From positions 1 to 6,723 of the forward strand of contig SCVT01000604.1 in assembly GCA_004296815.1 (NCBI GenBank): 6,723 nucleotides of DNA, in the 5' to 3' direction. A model generated the notes under the pieces. The model searched no databases. It was not told the DNA's origin and saw only the letters and a program-made list of their open reading frames with translations. The position numbers were made by a program, and so were the translations under genes. Position 1 is the first letter of the stretch; every line of letters begins with the position of its first letter. The DNA is from Reyranella sp. (lineage in GTDB: Bacteria > Pseudomonadota > Alphaproteobacteria > Reyranellales > Reyranellaceae). This document shows positions 1 through 5,305 of this stretch, piece after piece.

Positions 1-14
1 GGAAGCTGCAGCCC

Positions 15-33
15 GCGCCGCCGAAAGGCGCGC
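15..33 (-). terminator. Possible hairpin after the cupin gene
   Basis: Just past the cupin stop codon, the minus-strand RNA can fold into a stem of seven G-C pairs with one bulged G and a UUUC loop. No U-tract follows, so this is not a textbook intrinsic terminator. It could be a weak terminator, an mRNA 3' end stabiliser, or chance pairing in GC-rich DNA. The window ends 14 bases further on, so it cannot be seen whether the operon continues. Confidence 0.25.
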
Positions 34-34
34 C

Positions 35-520
35 CTAGAGGTCGACCCGCTCCTCGGCGACCGACTTCCGCTGCTCCATGTTGAAGCGGCCGGCATAGAT
101 CGGCCGCTCGGCCGTGGTCGGGCCGGGATACTGCACGATCATGATCTCGCCGCCGGTCTCGGTCCTGAACTCGCCCTCGAAGTGCGGGTCGGGGTGATAG
201 AGCATCGTGCCCGGCGTGCAGAGGCGGCCGTCGATCGTGAACTCGCCCTTCAGCACGAGCCAGACCTGCGCGAAGCCGTGATAGTGCTCGGGGTGATAGG
301 CGCCGGGCTCCAGGCGCAGGATGCCGGCGTTGGGCTGCGTCGGATCCTCGGGCCGCGGATGGAACAGCATCTTGCCGGTCTCGCCCGGCCAGCGGATCGT
401 CTCCCACTCGATCTCGTCGAGATGGCGCACCTGGTAGGGCTTGTGGTCGCGGCGCGAGGCCGCGCGCGTAGTGCCTAGTGCTGCATTGGCCGCCACGGTG
501 TCGGGGACATGCTTGCTCAT
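35..520 (-). CDS. Small single-domain cupin protein
   Basis: A 161-residue cytoplasmic protein with one cupin beta-barrel at about residues 65-135. Cupin motif 1 is visible as G73, then HYH at 79-81 and G92; motif 2 contributes H113 in PDPH. The usual motif-1 glutamate position holds Q85, so the expected metal set would be H79, H81, Q85 and H113. Members of this fold include dioxygenases, isomerases and binding proteins; the substrate cannot be read from sequence. The ATG at 520 is chosen because a strong AAGGAGG (531-537) lies 10 nt upstream and because the cupin homology starts well after it. A longer open frame extends to 742 but runs through the regulator's coding sequence and has no cupin features. 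The gene overlaps the regulator's stop by ATGA, so the two are almost certainly co-transcribed and translationally coupled. A catabolic or detoxifying enzyme, or a small-molecule binding partner of the regulator, are both possible. Confidence 0.87.
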   Translation of the reverse strand: MSKHVPDTVAANAALGTTRAASRRDHKPYQVRHLDEIEWETIRWPGETGKMLFHPRPEDPTQPNAGILRLEPGAYHPEHYHGFAQVWLVLKGEFTIDGRLCTPGTMLYHPDPHFEGEFRTETGGEIMIVQYPGPTTAERPIYAGRFNMEQRKSVAEERVDL

Positions 521-1152
521 GGCTTGCTTTCCTCCTTCTTCATCGAAGACAGATGCCACCAATCCGGCACGTCGGCGGCTTCCGCCGGACGCGCCACGCT
601 CATCAGCACATGCGCCTGCCCGCGGCCGGCATTCTCGGCGCGGTGCGGCTGCTGCGAATCGATCAGGATGCCGTCGCCCGCCTTGAGGCGATGCGTCTCG
701 CCGCCGACATGGAACAGCACCTCGCCCGAGAGCACGTAGCAATGCTCCTGCCCGGGATGCGAGACCGTCGTCTCCATGCCCTTGGCGCGCGGGAAGACGA
801 GATGGAAGACCTCCATGCGGTCGAGCGGCGCGCCGCCGCCGAGATGGCGCCAGCGGTAGCCGGTGGCCGCCACGTCCTGGAGCTTCCCGTCGCCCGCGCG
901 ATGCACGGTGACGCGCGTCCTGGCCGGCGCGCCGTCGCTCGGGAAGAGTTCATGGAGCCCCAGCCCCAGCACGTCGGTGAGCTGGATCAGGTTGGCGATC
1001 GAGGCCGCGACCTGGCCGCGCTCGAGCTTGGAGAGGAAACCTTCCGAGACGCCGGCGCGGCCTGCCACGGCGGCCAGGGTCATGCCGGCGCCGGTGCGCG
1101 CGGCCCGCAGGCGGCGGCCGATGTCCTGGGTGGCGCGGGCGACCTTGTCCAT
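517..1152 (-). CDS. XRE-family regulator with C-terminal cupin sensor domain
   Basis: A 211-residue DNA-binding transcription regulator. Residues about 10-66 form an XRE/Cro-type helix-turn-helix (IGRRLRAAR, then the recognition part GVSEGFLSKLERGQ, and SIANLIQLTDVLG). Residues about 112-187 form a Cupin_2 barrel (SHPGQEHCYVLSGEV, later LKAGDGILIDSQQPHRAEN), the usual effector-binding half of this regulator class; H132, E136/H137 and H170 are the likely metal or ligand positions. Regulators with this architecture (PuuR is a known relative) typically control an adjacent catabolic or transport operon and themselves. The start is firm: an in-frame TAA lies 12 nt upstream (1162-1164), and the next Met (residue 24) would cut into the HTH. 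No Shine-Dalgarno precedes the ATG. The gene is followed by the cupin gene with an ATGA overlap and is divergent from the unknown plus-strand gene, so autoregulation from the shared intergenic region is likely. The effector is unknown. Confidence 0.93.
   Translation of the reverse strand: MDKVARATQDIGRRLRAARTGAGMTLAAVAGRAGVSEGFLSKLERGQVAASIANLIQLTDVLGLGLHELFPSDGAPARTRVTVHRAGDGKLQDVAATGYRWRHLGGGAPLDRMEVFHLVFPRAKGMETTVSHPGQEHCYVLSGEVLFHVGGETHRLKAGDGILIDSQQPHRAENAGRGQAHVLMSVARPAEAADVPDWWHLSSMKKEESKP
531..537 (-). promoter_or_regulatory. Strong ribosome binding site of the cupin gene
   Basis: AAGGAGG on the minus strand, 10 nt before the cupin ATG at 520. It lies inside the codons for the lysine/glutamate-rich tail of the regulator (KKEES). 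This site decides the cupin start against the longer open frame, and with the ATGA overlap it implies translational coupling while also allowing independent initiation. Confidence 0.85.
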
Positions 1153-1158
1153 GCCCCG

Positions 1159-1188
1159 AGCTTAGGCCCGGACTTTCTCTGAAGGCAA
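1159..1188 (-). promoter_or_regulatory. Candidate promoter of the regulator-cupin operon
   Basis: On the minus strand, TTGCCT (1188-1183) is followed after 18 bp by TAAGCT (1164-1159), which keeps the first, second and last bases of the -10 consensus. A transcription start about 7 nt downstream would fall on the A of the regulator ATG at 1152. The match is modest, but the missing Shine-Dalgarno and the in-frame stop just upstream fit a leaderless transcript. The candidate operator overlaps it, as expected for autorepression. Confidence 0.35.
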
Positions 1189-1199
1189 GTCCACTTTCT
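1170..1199. promoter_or_regulatory. Candidate operator: clustered AAGT/ACTT dyads
   Basis: Three related half-sites sit between the divergent genes. AAGTCCACTT (1187-1196) is a short palindrome with a 2-bp centre. GGACTT (1170-1175) and AAGTCC (1187-1192) form a second dyad, 11 bp apart. The heptamer ACTTTCT occurs at 1172-1178 and 1193-1199, exactly 21 bp apart, or two helical turns. The arrangement fits cooperative binding of a dimeric HTH protein, with the adjacent XRE regulator the obvious candidate. This is inference from sequence symmetry only. Confidence 0.4.
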
Positions 1200-1212
1200 A
1201 CACATGAAATGC

Positions 1213-1217
1213 TAGGA
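1213..1217 (+). promoter_or_regulatory. Ribosome binding site selecting the 1227 start
   Basis: TAGGA lies 9 nt before the ATG at 1227. The in-frame ATG at 1209 has no comparable site upstream, so the shorter protein is preferred. I found no convincing -35/-10 pair for this gene. Confidence 0.5.
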
Positions 1218-1226
1218 TTTGCCCCC

Positions 1227-2156
1227 ATGGACGACACGAAAGACGGCTTCCGCCTCGGCGGCGACGGTTTCTTCCCCTGGGGCACGCGCTTCGATGCGGT
1301 GGTGCGGGACTTCGAGGGCACCGGCTATGCGGCCTGCGAGATCGCCTGCCCCACGGCCTACGGCTTCGCGACCCGCTATGCCGAGGTGACCGCACCACGT
1401 CCCGACCGGCCGGTCATGACCGTGACCTACGAGCTTGCCGGCACGGACAAGGCGCCGAAGGATGTCTTCGCCGATCTGGTGATCCGCCTCGGCGCCCCCA
1501 AGGAGCTCGATCGCGATGATCTCGGCCCTAACGCCAGTTCTCCCGACCATGTCGTGCTCTATGCGGGATGGGAGCGGCCGGACGGACGCAGTATCTCGCT
1601 CTCGCTCTACGGCTCACCGCGCGCTTCCGATTTCGGCGACGGCATCGGCAAGCTCTACGTGAGCTGGGGCGACATCGAGACCGCGGCCGCTCCGTGGGTC
1701 GCGACGTGGCAGGAAGCCAACGAGCGCCTGGCCAGCGACGCCGAGGCGCCGGCCACGATGAAGAGCTTCTCGGTCCGCTACGACGTGCGGACGCTCGACC
1801 GCGACGACCCGCACCGGATGGCCAACACTGTCTTCTCCAACCCCGAGCTGCTCGACACGCCGCCGGCCCTGTCGCGCCGGCTGGGCACCAACGGGTTCGC
1901 GCTGTGGAGCGACGCAAGCGACACGCGCTGGCACCTCTCGAACGGCGACGTCACCGTGGTGCTGGGCGGGCCGGACACGAACGAGGCCCGCGTCTCCAAC
2001 ATCGCGCCGGCGCGTGGCGGCGGCAGCGCGACCATCGACGTCGGCAGCTGGTGGGTGCGCTGCGCCCACGACTCGCGTTCGATCGAGGACGCGGCCCGCG
2101 CCCTCGAGCAGATCCCCGGCCTCACCGTCTCGCGCTACTCAGGCCACGACGCCTAG
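1227..2156 (+). CDS. Unrecognised soluble protein with two similar halves
   Basis: A 309-residue protein with no signal peptide or membrane segment, so probably cytoplasmic. I do not recognise the family and propose no function. It opens with a short segment (FRLGGDGFFPWGTRF, 8-22). Two regions then follow the same order of elements. At 64-148: a strand (VTYEL), a helix ending LG, paired strands around Y112-W115 and S122-Y128, and a closing strand KLYVSWGD. At 179-278: a strand (VRYDV), a helix ending RRLG, strands around FALWSD and DVTVVLG, and a closing strand SWWVRC. This suggests an internal duplication of an alpha/beta unit. A helix (IEDAARALEQIPG, 286-298) precedes the C-terminus. The start at 1227 is preferred over 1209 because of TAGGA 9 nt upstream. 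Codon use matches the neighbours, and the downstream end shares CTAG with the ABC transporter gene. The shared upstream region suggests, but does not show, control by the XRE-cupin regulator. Confidence 0.8.
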   Translation: MDDTKDGFRLGGDGFFPWGTRFDAVVRDFEGTGYAACEIACPTAYGFATRYAEVTAPRPDRPVMTVTYELAGTDKAPKDVFADLVIRLGAPKELDRDDLGPNASSPDHVVLYAGWERPDGRSISLSLYGSPRASDFGDGIGKLYVSWGDIETAAAPWVATWQEANERLASDAEAPATMKSFSVRYDVRTLDRDDPHRMANTVFSNPELLDTPPALSRRLGTNGFALWSDASDTRWHLSNGDVTVVLGGPDTNEARVSNIAPARGGGSATIDVGSWWVRCAHDSRSIEDAARALEQIPGLTVSRYSGHDA

Positions 2157-3871
2157 GTCGTCGCAGGCACGAGGGTCCCGACCTCGCCCGGCGCGCGCTT
2201 GAGGTCGAGCCGGCGGTCGTGCCACTGGCGCAGCGACGGCCGATGGCCGATCGACACCATCGCGGTACCGGGCAGACGCTCCTTCAGCACGCCATAGACC
2301 GCCGCCTCGTTGGCCTCGTCGAGCGAGGCCGTCGCCTCGTCGAGGAACAGCCAGTCCGGCTTGAACACCAGCGCGCGGGCGATCGCCAGCCGCTGCTGCT
2401 CGCCGCCCGAGAGGATGTTCGTCCAGTGCGCCTCCTCGTCGAGGCGGCCCGCGAGGTGGCCGAGCTGGGCCGCCTGCAGCGCCGCCACGATCTCTGCGTC
2501 GCTCGCCGCCGACTTCTCGTCCGGATACTTCACGGCGTCGCGCAGCGTGGCGATCGGGATGTAGGGCTTCTGCGGCAGGAACAGCACGCGCGCGCCCGCC
2601 GGCACCTTCACCGCGCCGCGGCCGAACGGCCAGATTCCCGCGAGCGCGCGGAACAGCGTGCTCTTGCCCGAACCGCTGCTTCCGGTGATCAGCACCGAGG
2701 AGCCCTTGGGCAGCGAAAGGTCGAGCCCCTGCAGCAGCTTCTGGCCCGTGGGCAGCGCGAGGTCGAGGCCTGCGATGCCGACGTCGCTGCGGCCCGTCTC
2801 CGGCCCGACCGCGATGCTGTCGGCGGGCTTCGCGGCCGCCGCCTTCTGCAGCCCGATCAGACGGTCGAGCACGGCGCGCAGCTCGGCGAGGTTGGTGTAG
2901 TTGGTGACGAAGAACGACAGCGCCGTCTGAACCTGACCGAAGGCCGAGGCGGTCTGCATCATCACGCCGAGCGTGATGGCGCCGGCGAAGAACCGCGGCG
3001 CCGTCACGAGGAACGGGAAGATGATGGCGAGCTGGTTGTAGCTGTATTGGTAGAAGATGAGCTGGGCCTCGGTGAACAGCACCCTCCAGCCGTTGGCGAA
3101 GACGTCGGCGAAGCGCGCGTTCAGCTCGTGCGCCTCGCGCTGCTCGCCGCGGTAGAGCGCGATGCCCTCGGCGTTCTCGCGCACCCGCACCAGCCCGAAG
3201 CGGAAGTTCGCCTCGTAGCGCTGCTTCATGAAGTTGAGGTTGATCAGCCGGCGGCCGACCAGGTTGGCGAGCAGCGAGCCCACGACGGCGTAGGCGATGG
3301 CGGCCAGGGCCATGTAGCCCGGGATGGTGATGTCGATCCCGATGGGCGCGAGCGACAACGGCCCCGACAGGGTCCACAGGATGAAGATGAAGGAGAAGAG
3401 GGTCGCCACGGCCTGCAGGAAGCCCAGGAACAGGATCATCGTGTACTCGCCGAGCTGCCGCAGATCCTCGGCGATGCGCTGGTCAGCGTTGTCGATCTTG
3501 CGTTCGAGCTCGATGCGGTAGTAGCCGCGGTCGTCGAACCAGTGAGCGAGGTAGCGCCGCGTCAGCCAGCGCCGCCAGCGCAGCCTGAGGTAGGGGCTGA
3601 CGATCGCGCGCGACACGTAGATCGCGATGAACAGCGCGGCGATCCAACAGAAGGTCTTGATCTCGACCCAGAAGGTGGCCTCGTCCTTGTTCTGCAGCGC
3701 GTCGTAGAAGCGCCGGTTCCAGTCGTTGAACAGCACTTCGGCGCCCACGGCGCCGAAGGTCAGGCCGACCGCGCCCACCAGCAGCAGGAGTGCCAGCGGC
3801 CATTCCTCCGACCGGAAGTAGGGCGTGGCGACGCGCCACCAGTCGGCGAGGAACGATCCCACTCTTTTCAT
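2153..3871 (-). CDS. ABC transporter, fused permease and ATPase (SbmA/BacA-YddA-ABCD type)
   Basis: A 572-residue inner-membrane half-transporter expected to work as a homodimer. Residues about 20-320 form a six-helix membrane domain of the ABC_membrane_2/SbmA_BacA type, with family marks NADQRIAEDL (128-137) and AEGIALYRGEQRE (234-246). Residues about 360-565 form the ATPase: Walker A GSSGSGKST (397-405), Q-loop Q434, signature LSGGEQQ (487-493), Walker B WLFLDE (507-512) and switch H543. All catalytic residues are present. Relatives include E. coli YddA, the Mycobacterium tuberculosis B12/peptide transporter Rv1819c, rhizobial BclA and peroxisomal ABCD proteins; substrates differ widely (peptides, cobalamin, very-long-chain acyl groups), so none is assigned. 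The ATG at 3871 is chosen because AAAGGAA lies 7 nt upstream; a TTG 51 nt further up lacks such a site. The gene is divergent from rsmB and convergent with the unknown gene, so it is probably monocistronic. Confidence 0.93.
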   Translation of the reverse strand: MKRVGSFLADWWRVATPYFRSEEWPLALLLLVGAVGLTFGAVGAEVLFNDWNRRFYDALQNKDEATFWVEIKTFCWIAALFIAIYVSRAIVSPYLRLRWRRWLTRRYLAHWFDDRGYYRIELERKIDNADQRIAEDLRQLGEYTMILFLGFLQAVATLFSFIFILWTLSGPLSLAPIGIDITIPGYMALAAIAYAVVGSLLANLVGRRLINLNFMKQRYEANFRFGLVRVRENAEGIALYRGEQREAHELNARFADVFANGWRVLFTEAQLIFYQYSYNQLAIIFPFLVTAPRFFAGAITLGVMMQTASAFGQVQTALSFFVTNYTNLAELRAVLDRLIGLQKAAAAKPADSIAVGPETGRSDVGIAGLDLALPTGQKLLQGLDLSLPKGSSVLITGSSGSGKSTLFRALAGIWPFGRGAVKVPAGARVLFLPQKPYIPIATLRDAVKYPDEKSAASDAEIVAALQAAQLGHLAGRLDEEAHWTNILSGGEQQRLAIARALVFKPDWLFLDEATASLDEANEAAVYGVLKERLPGTAMVSIGHRPSLRQWHDRRLDLKRAPGEVGTLVPATT

Positions 3872-3878
3872 GCAGAAA

Positions 3879-3885
3879 TTCCTTT
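3879..3885 (-). promoter_or_regulatory. Ribosome binding site of the ABC transporter gene
   Basis: AAAGGAA on the minus strand, 7 nt before the ATG at 3871. It selects this start over the in-frame TTG at 3922, which would add 17 residues unlike the family N-terminus. Confidence 0.65.
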
Positions 3886-3915
3886 CGGCGGGCACACTGC
3901 CGATTGATCCCAGCA

Positions 3916-3944
3916 ATGACAACGGCGCCGCCGGCGGCTATAGC
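3916..3944 (+). promoter_or_regulatory. Sigma-70-type promoter of rsmB
   Basis: ATGACA (3916-3921, five of six bases of the -35 consensus) and TATAGC (3939-3944, four of six of the -10 consensus) are separated by exactly 17 bp. Transcription would start at about 3951-3953, on or next to the rsmB ATG. The -10 lies in the perfect palindrome GCTATAGC (3937-3944). The complementary strand of the -35 region reads TTGTCA (3922-3917), a possible -35 for the divergent transporter gene, although no good -10 follows it. Confidence 0.6.
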
Positions 3945-3952
3945 GCCGCACG

Positions 3953-5242
3953 ATGGATGCCACCCCCCTCGCCTCCCGCCGCGCCGCCCTCGACGTTCTC
4001 ATGGCCTGTCTCGACAAGGGCCAGCCGCTCGACGACGCGCTGGGACGCCATACCGGCTTCGCCGCCCTCGATCCGCGCGACCGTGCCTTCGTGCGCCTGC
4101 TGCTCGCCACCACGCTGCGCCGGCTGGGCGAGATCGAGGAGGTGCTGGACGGCCTGGTCGAGAAGCCCTTGGAAGGCGCCAACGCCGCCGGGGCTCAGGC
4201 CCTGCGGCTGGGCGCCGCCCAGCTCCTCTTCCTCGGCACGCCCGCCCATGCCGCCGTCGATACCTCGGTGCGCCTGGTCGAGGATGCCGGCCTCCATCAC
4301 CTCAAGGGACTGGTCAACGCCGTGCTCCGGCGCATCGCCCGCGACGGCGCGGCGCTGCTGGGCGACCGCGACCCCGCGCGGCTGAACACGCCGGTGTGGC
4401 TGTGGGAGAGCTGGGCCGCGGCCTATGGCGAGGAGGCGACGCGCGCCATCGCCGCCGCCCACCTGATCGAGGCGCCGCTCGACCTCACGACGCGCACCGA
4501 CACCGATTTCTGGGCGGGCCAGCTCGAGGCCGAGAAGCTGCCGACCGGCACGCTGCGCCGTACCGGCGGCGGCCACATCACCGAGCTGCCGGGCTTCGCC
4601 GAAGGCGCGTGGTGGGTGCAGGACGCCGCCGCGACTTTGCCGGCGCGCCTGCTGGGCGACATCGCCGGCAAGCGCGTCGCCGATCTCTGCGCCGCGCCGG
4701 GCGGCAAGACCATGCAGCTCTGCGCCGCCGGCGCCAACGTCACCGCCGTCGACATCTCGGGCCGCCGCATGGTGCGGGTCGGCGAGAACCTCGCCCGCTC
4801 GGGCCTCACGGCCGAGCTGGTCACCGCCGACGCCGGCAAGTGGACGCCGCCGGAGAAATTCGACGCCCTGCTGCTCGATGCGCCCTGCTCCGGCACCGGC
4901 ACCTTGCGCCGCCATCCCGACATCGCCTGGCTGAAGGAAGAGGAGGATGTCGCCCGGCTCACGCTGACGCAGGACCGCCTGCTGGTGCGGGCCGCCGACC
5001 TGCTGAAGCCCGGCGGCACCCTGGTCTATGCCGTGTGTTCGCTGCAGGAGGACGAGGGCCCGGCCCGGGTCGAGGCCCTGCTCGGCCGCGACAAGCGCCT
5101 CAGCCGCGTGCCCGTGCAGCCCGTGGAGCTGCCTGGCCTCGAGAGCGCGATCACGAAGGACGGCGACATCCGCACCCTGCCCTCGATGTGGGCCGAGCGT
5201 GGCGGCATCGACGGGTTCTATATCGCGCGGCTGACTCTCTAG
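3953..5242 (+). CDS. rsmB: 16S rRNA m5C967 methyltransferase RsmB
   Basis: A 429-residue cytoplasmic enzyme, the same length as E. coli RsmB, that transfers a methyl group from S-adenosylmethionine to C5 of cytidine 967 of 16S rRNA. Residues about 5-135 form the NusB-like RNA-binding domain, which separates RsmB from other RsmF/NOP2-type enzymes. Residues about 215-428 form the Rossmann methyltransferase domain: motif I DLCAAPGGKT (244-253), acidic D267 for the SAM ribose, D293, motif IV DAPCSGTG (309-316, with C312 the product-release cysteine) and motif VI YAVCSL (359-364, with C362 the expected nucleophile). Motif VI has Val where TCS is more usual. The start is firm at its upstream limit because an in-frame TAG lies at 3941-3943. 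No Shine-Dalgarno precedes the ATG, and a promoter ends 8 nt before it, so the mRNA is probably leaderless. The gene is divergent from the ABC transporter and convergent with the amidohydrolase. Substrate specificity is inferred from the family. Confidence 0.94.
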   Translation: MDATPLASRRAALDVLMACLDKGQPLDDALGRHTGFAALDPRDRAFVRLLLATTLRRLGEIEEVLDGLVEKPLEGANAAGAQALRLGAAQLLFLGTPAHAAVDTSVRLVEDAGLHHLKGLVNAVLRRIARDGAALLGDRDPARLNTPVWLWESWAAAYGEEATRAIAAAHLIEAPLDLTTRTDTDFWAGQLEAEKLPTGTLRRTGGGHITELPGFAEGAWWVQDAAATLPARLLGDIAGKRVADLCAAPGGKTMQLCAAGANVTAVDISGRRMVRVGENLARSGLTAELVTADAGKWTPPEKFDALLLDAPCSGTGTLRRHPDIAWLKEEEDVARLTLTQDRLLVRAADLLKPGGTLVYAVCSLQEDEGPARVEALLGRDKRLSRVPVQPVELPGLESAITKDGDIRTLPSMWAERGGIDGFYIARLTL

Positions 5243-5249
5243 ACGGACC

Positions 5250-5267
5250 GCGGAGCTCCAGCTCCGC
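5250..5267. terminator. GC-rich hairpin after rsmB
   Basis: GCGGAGC (5250-5256) and GCTCCGC (5261-5267) form a perfect 7-bp stem with a TCCA loop, 7 nt after the rsmB stop. It lies between two convergent genes and is symmetrical, so it could act on either transcript. No T-run follows on either side, so termination is inferred from position. A palindromic dispersed repeat is the alternative. Confidence 0.4.
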
Positions 5268-5273
5268 CCATGA

Positions 5274-5291
5274 GCGGGCCTGGACGCCCGC
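5274..5291. terminator. Second GC-rich hairpin, on the amidohydrolase side
   Basis: GCGGGC (5274-5279) and GCCCGC (5286-5291) form a 6-bp stem with a 6-nt loop. A second GCCCGC at 5293-5298 offers an alternative pairing. It lies 14 nt beyond the amidohydrolase stop on that gene's transcript. With the first hairpin it fills nearly all of the 63-bp convergent gap. No T-run is present. Confidence 0.35.
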
Positions 5292-5305
5292 AGCCCGCAT
5301 GAGGC

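Noticed and set aside
521..742. N-terminal extension of the cupin protein to 235 residues
   Set aside because: The extra residues are read out of frame through the regulator gene and look like shadow sequence. The ATG at 520 has a strong Shine-Dalgarno and an ATGA overlap.
1209..1226. Earlier ATG for the unknown plus-strand gene
   Set aside because: It has no ribosome binding site and lies close to the proposed operator, while TAGGA is well placed for the ATG at 1227.
1568..3907. A 779-codon open frame on the plus strand
   Set aside because: It runs out of frame through the unknown gene and antisense through the ABC transporter. Its product is an Arg/Ala/His/Glu-rich string with no motifs. 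Long shadow frames are expected in high-GC coding DNA.
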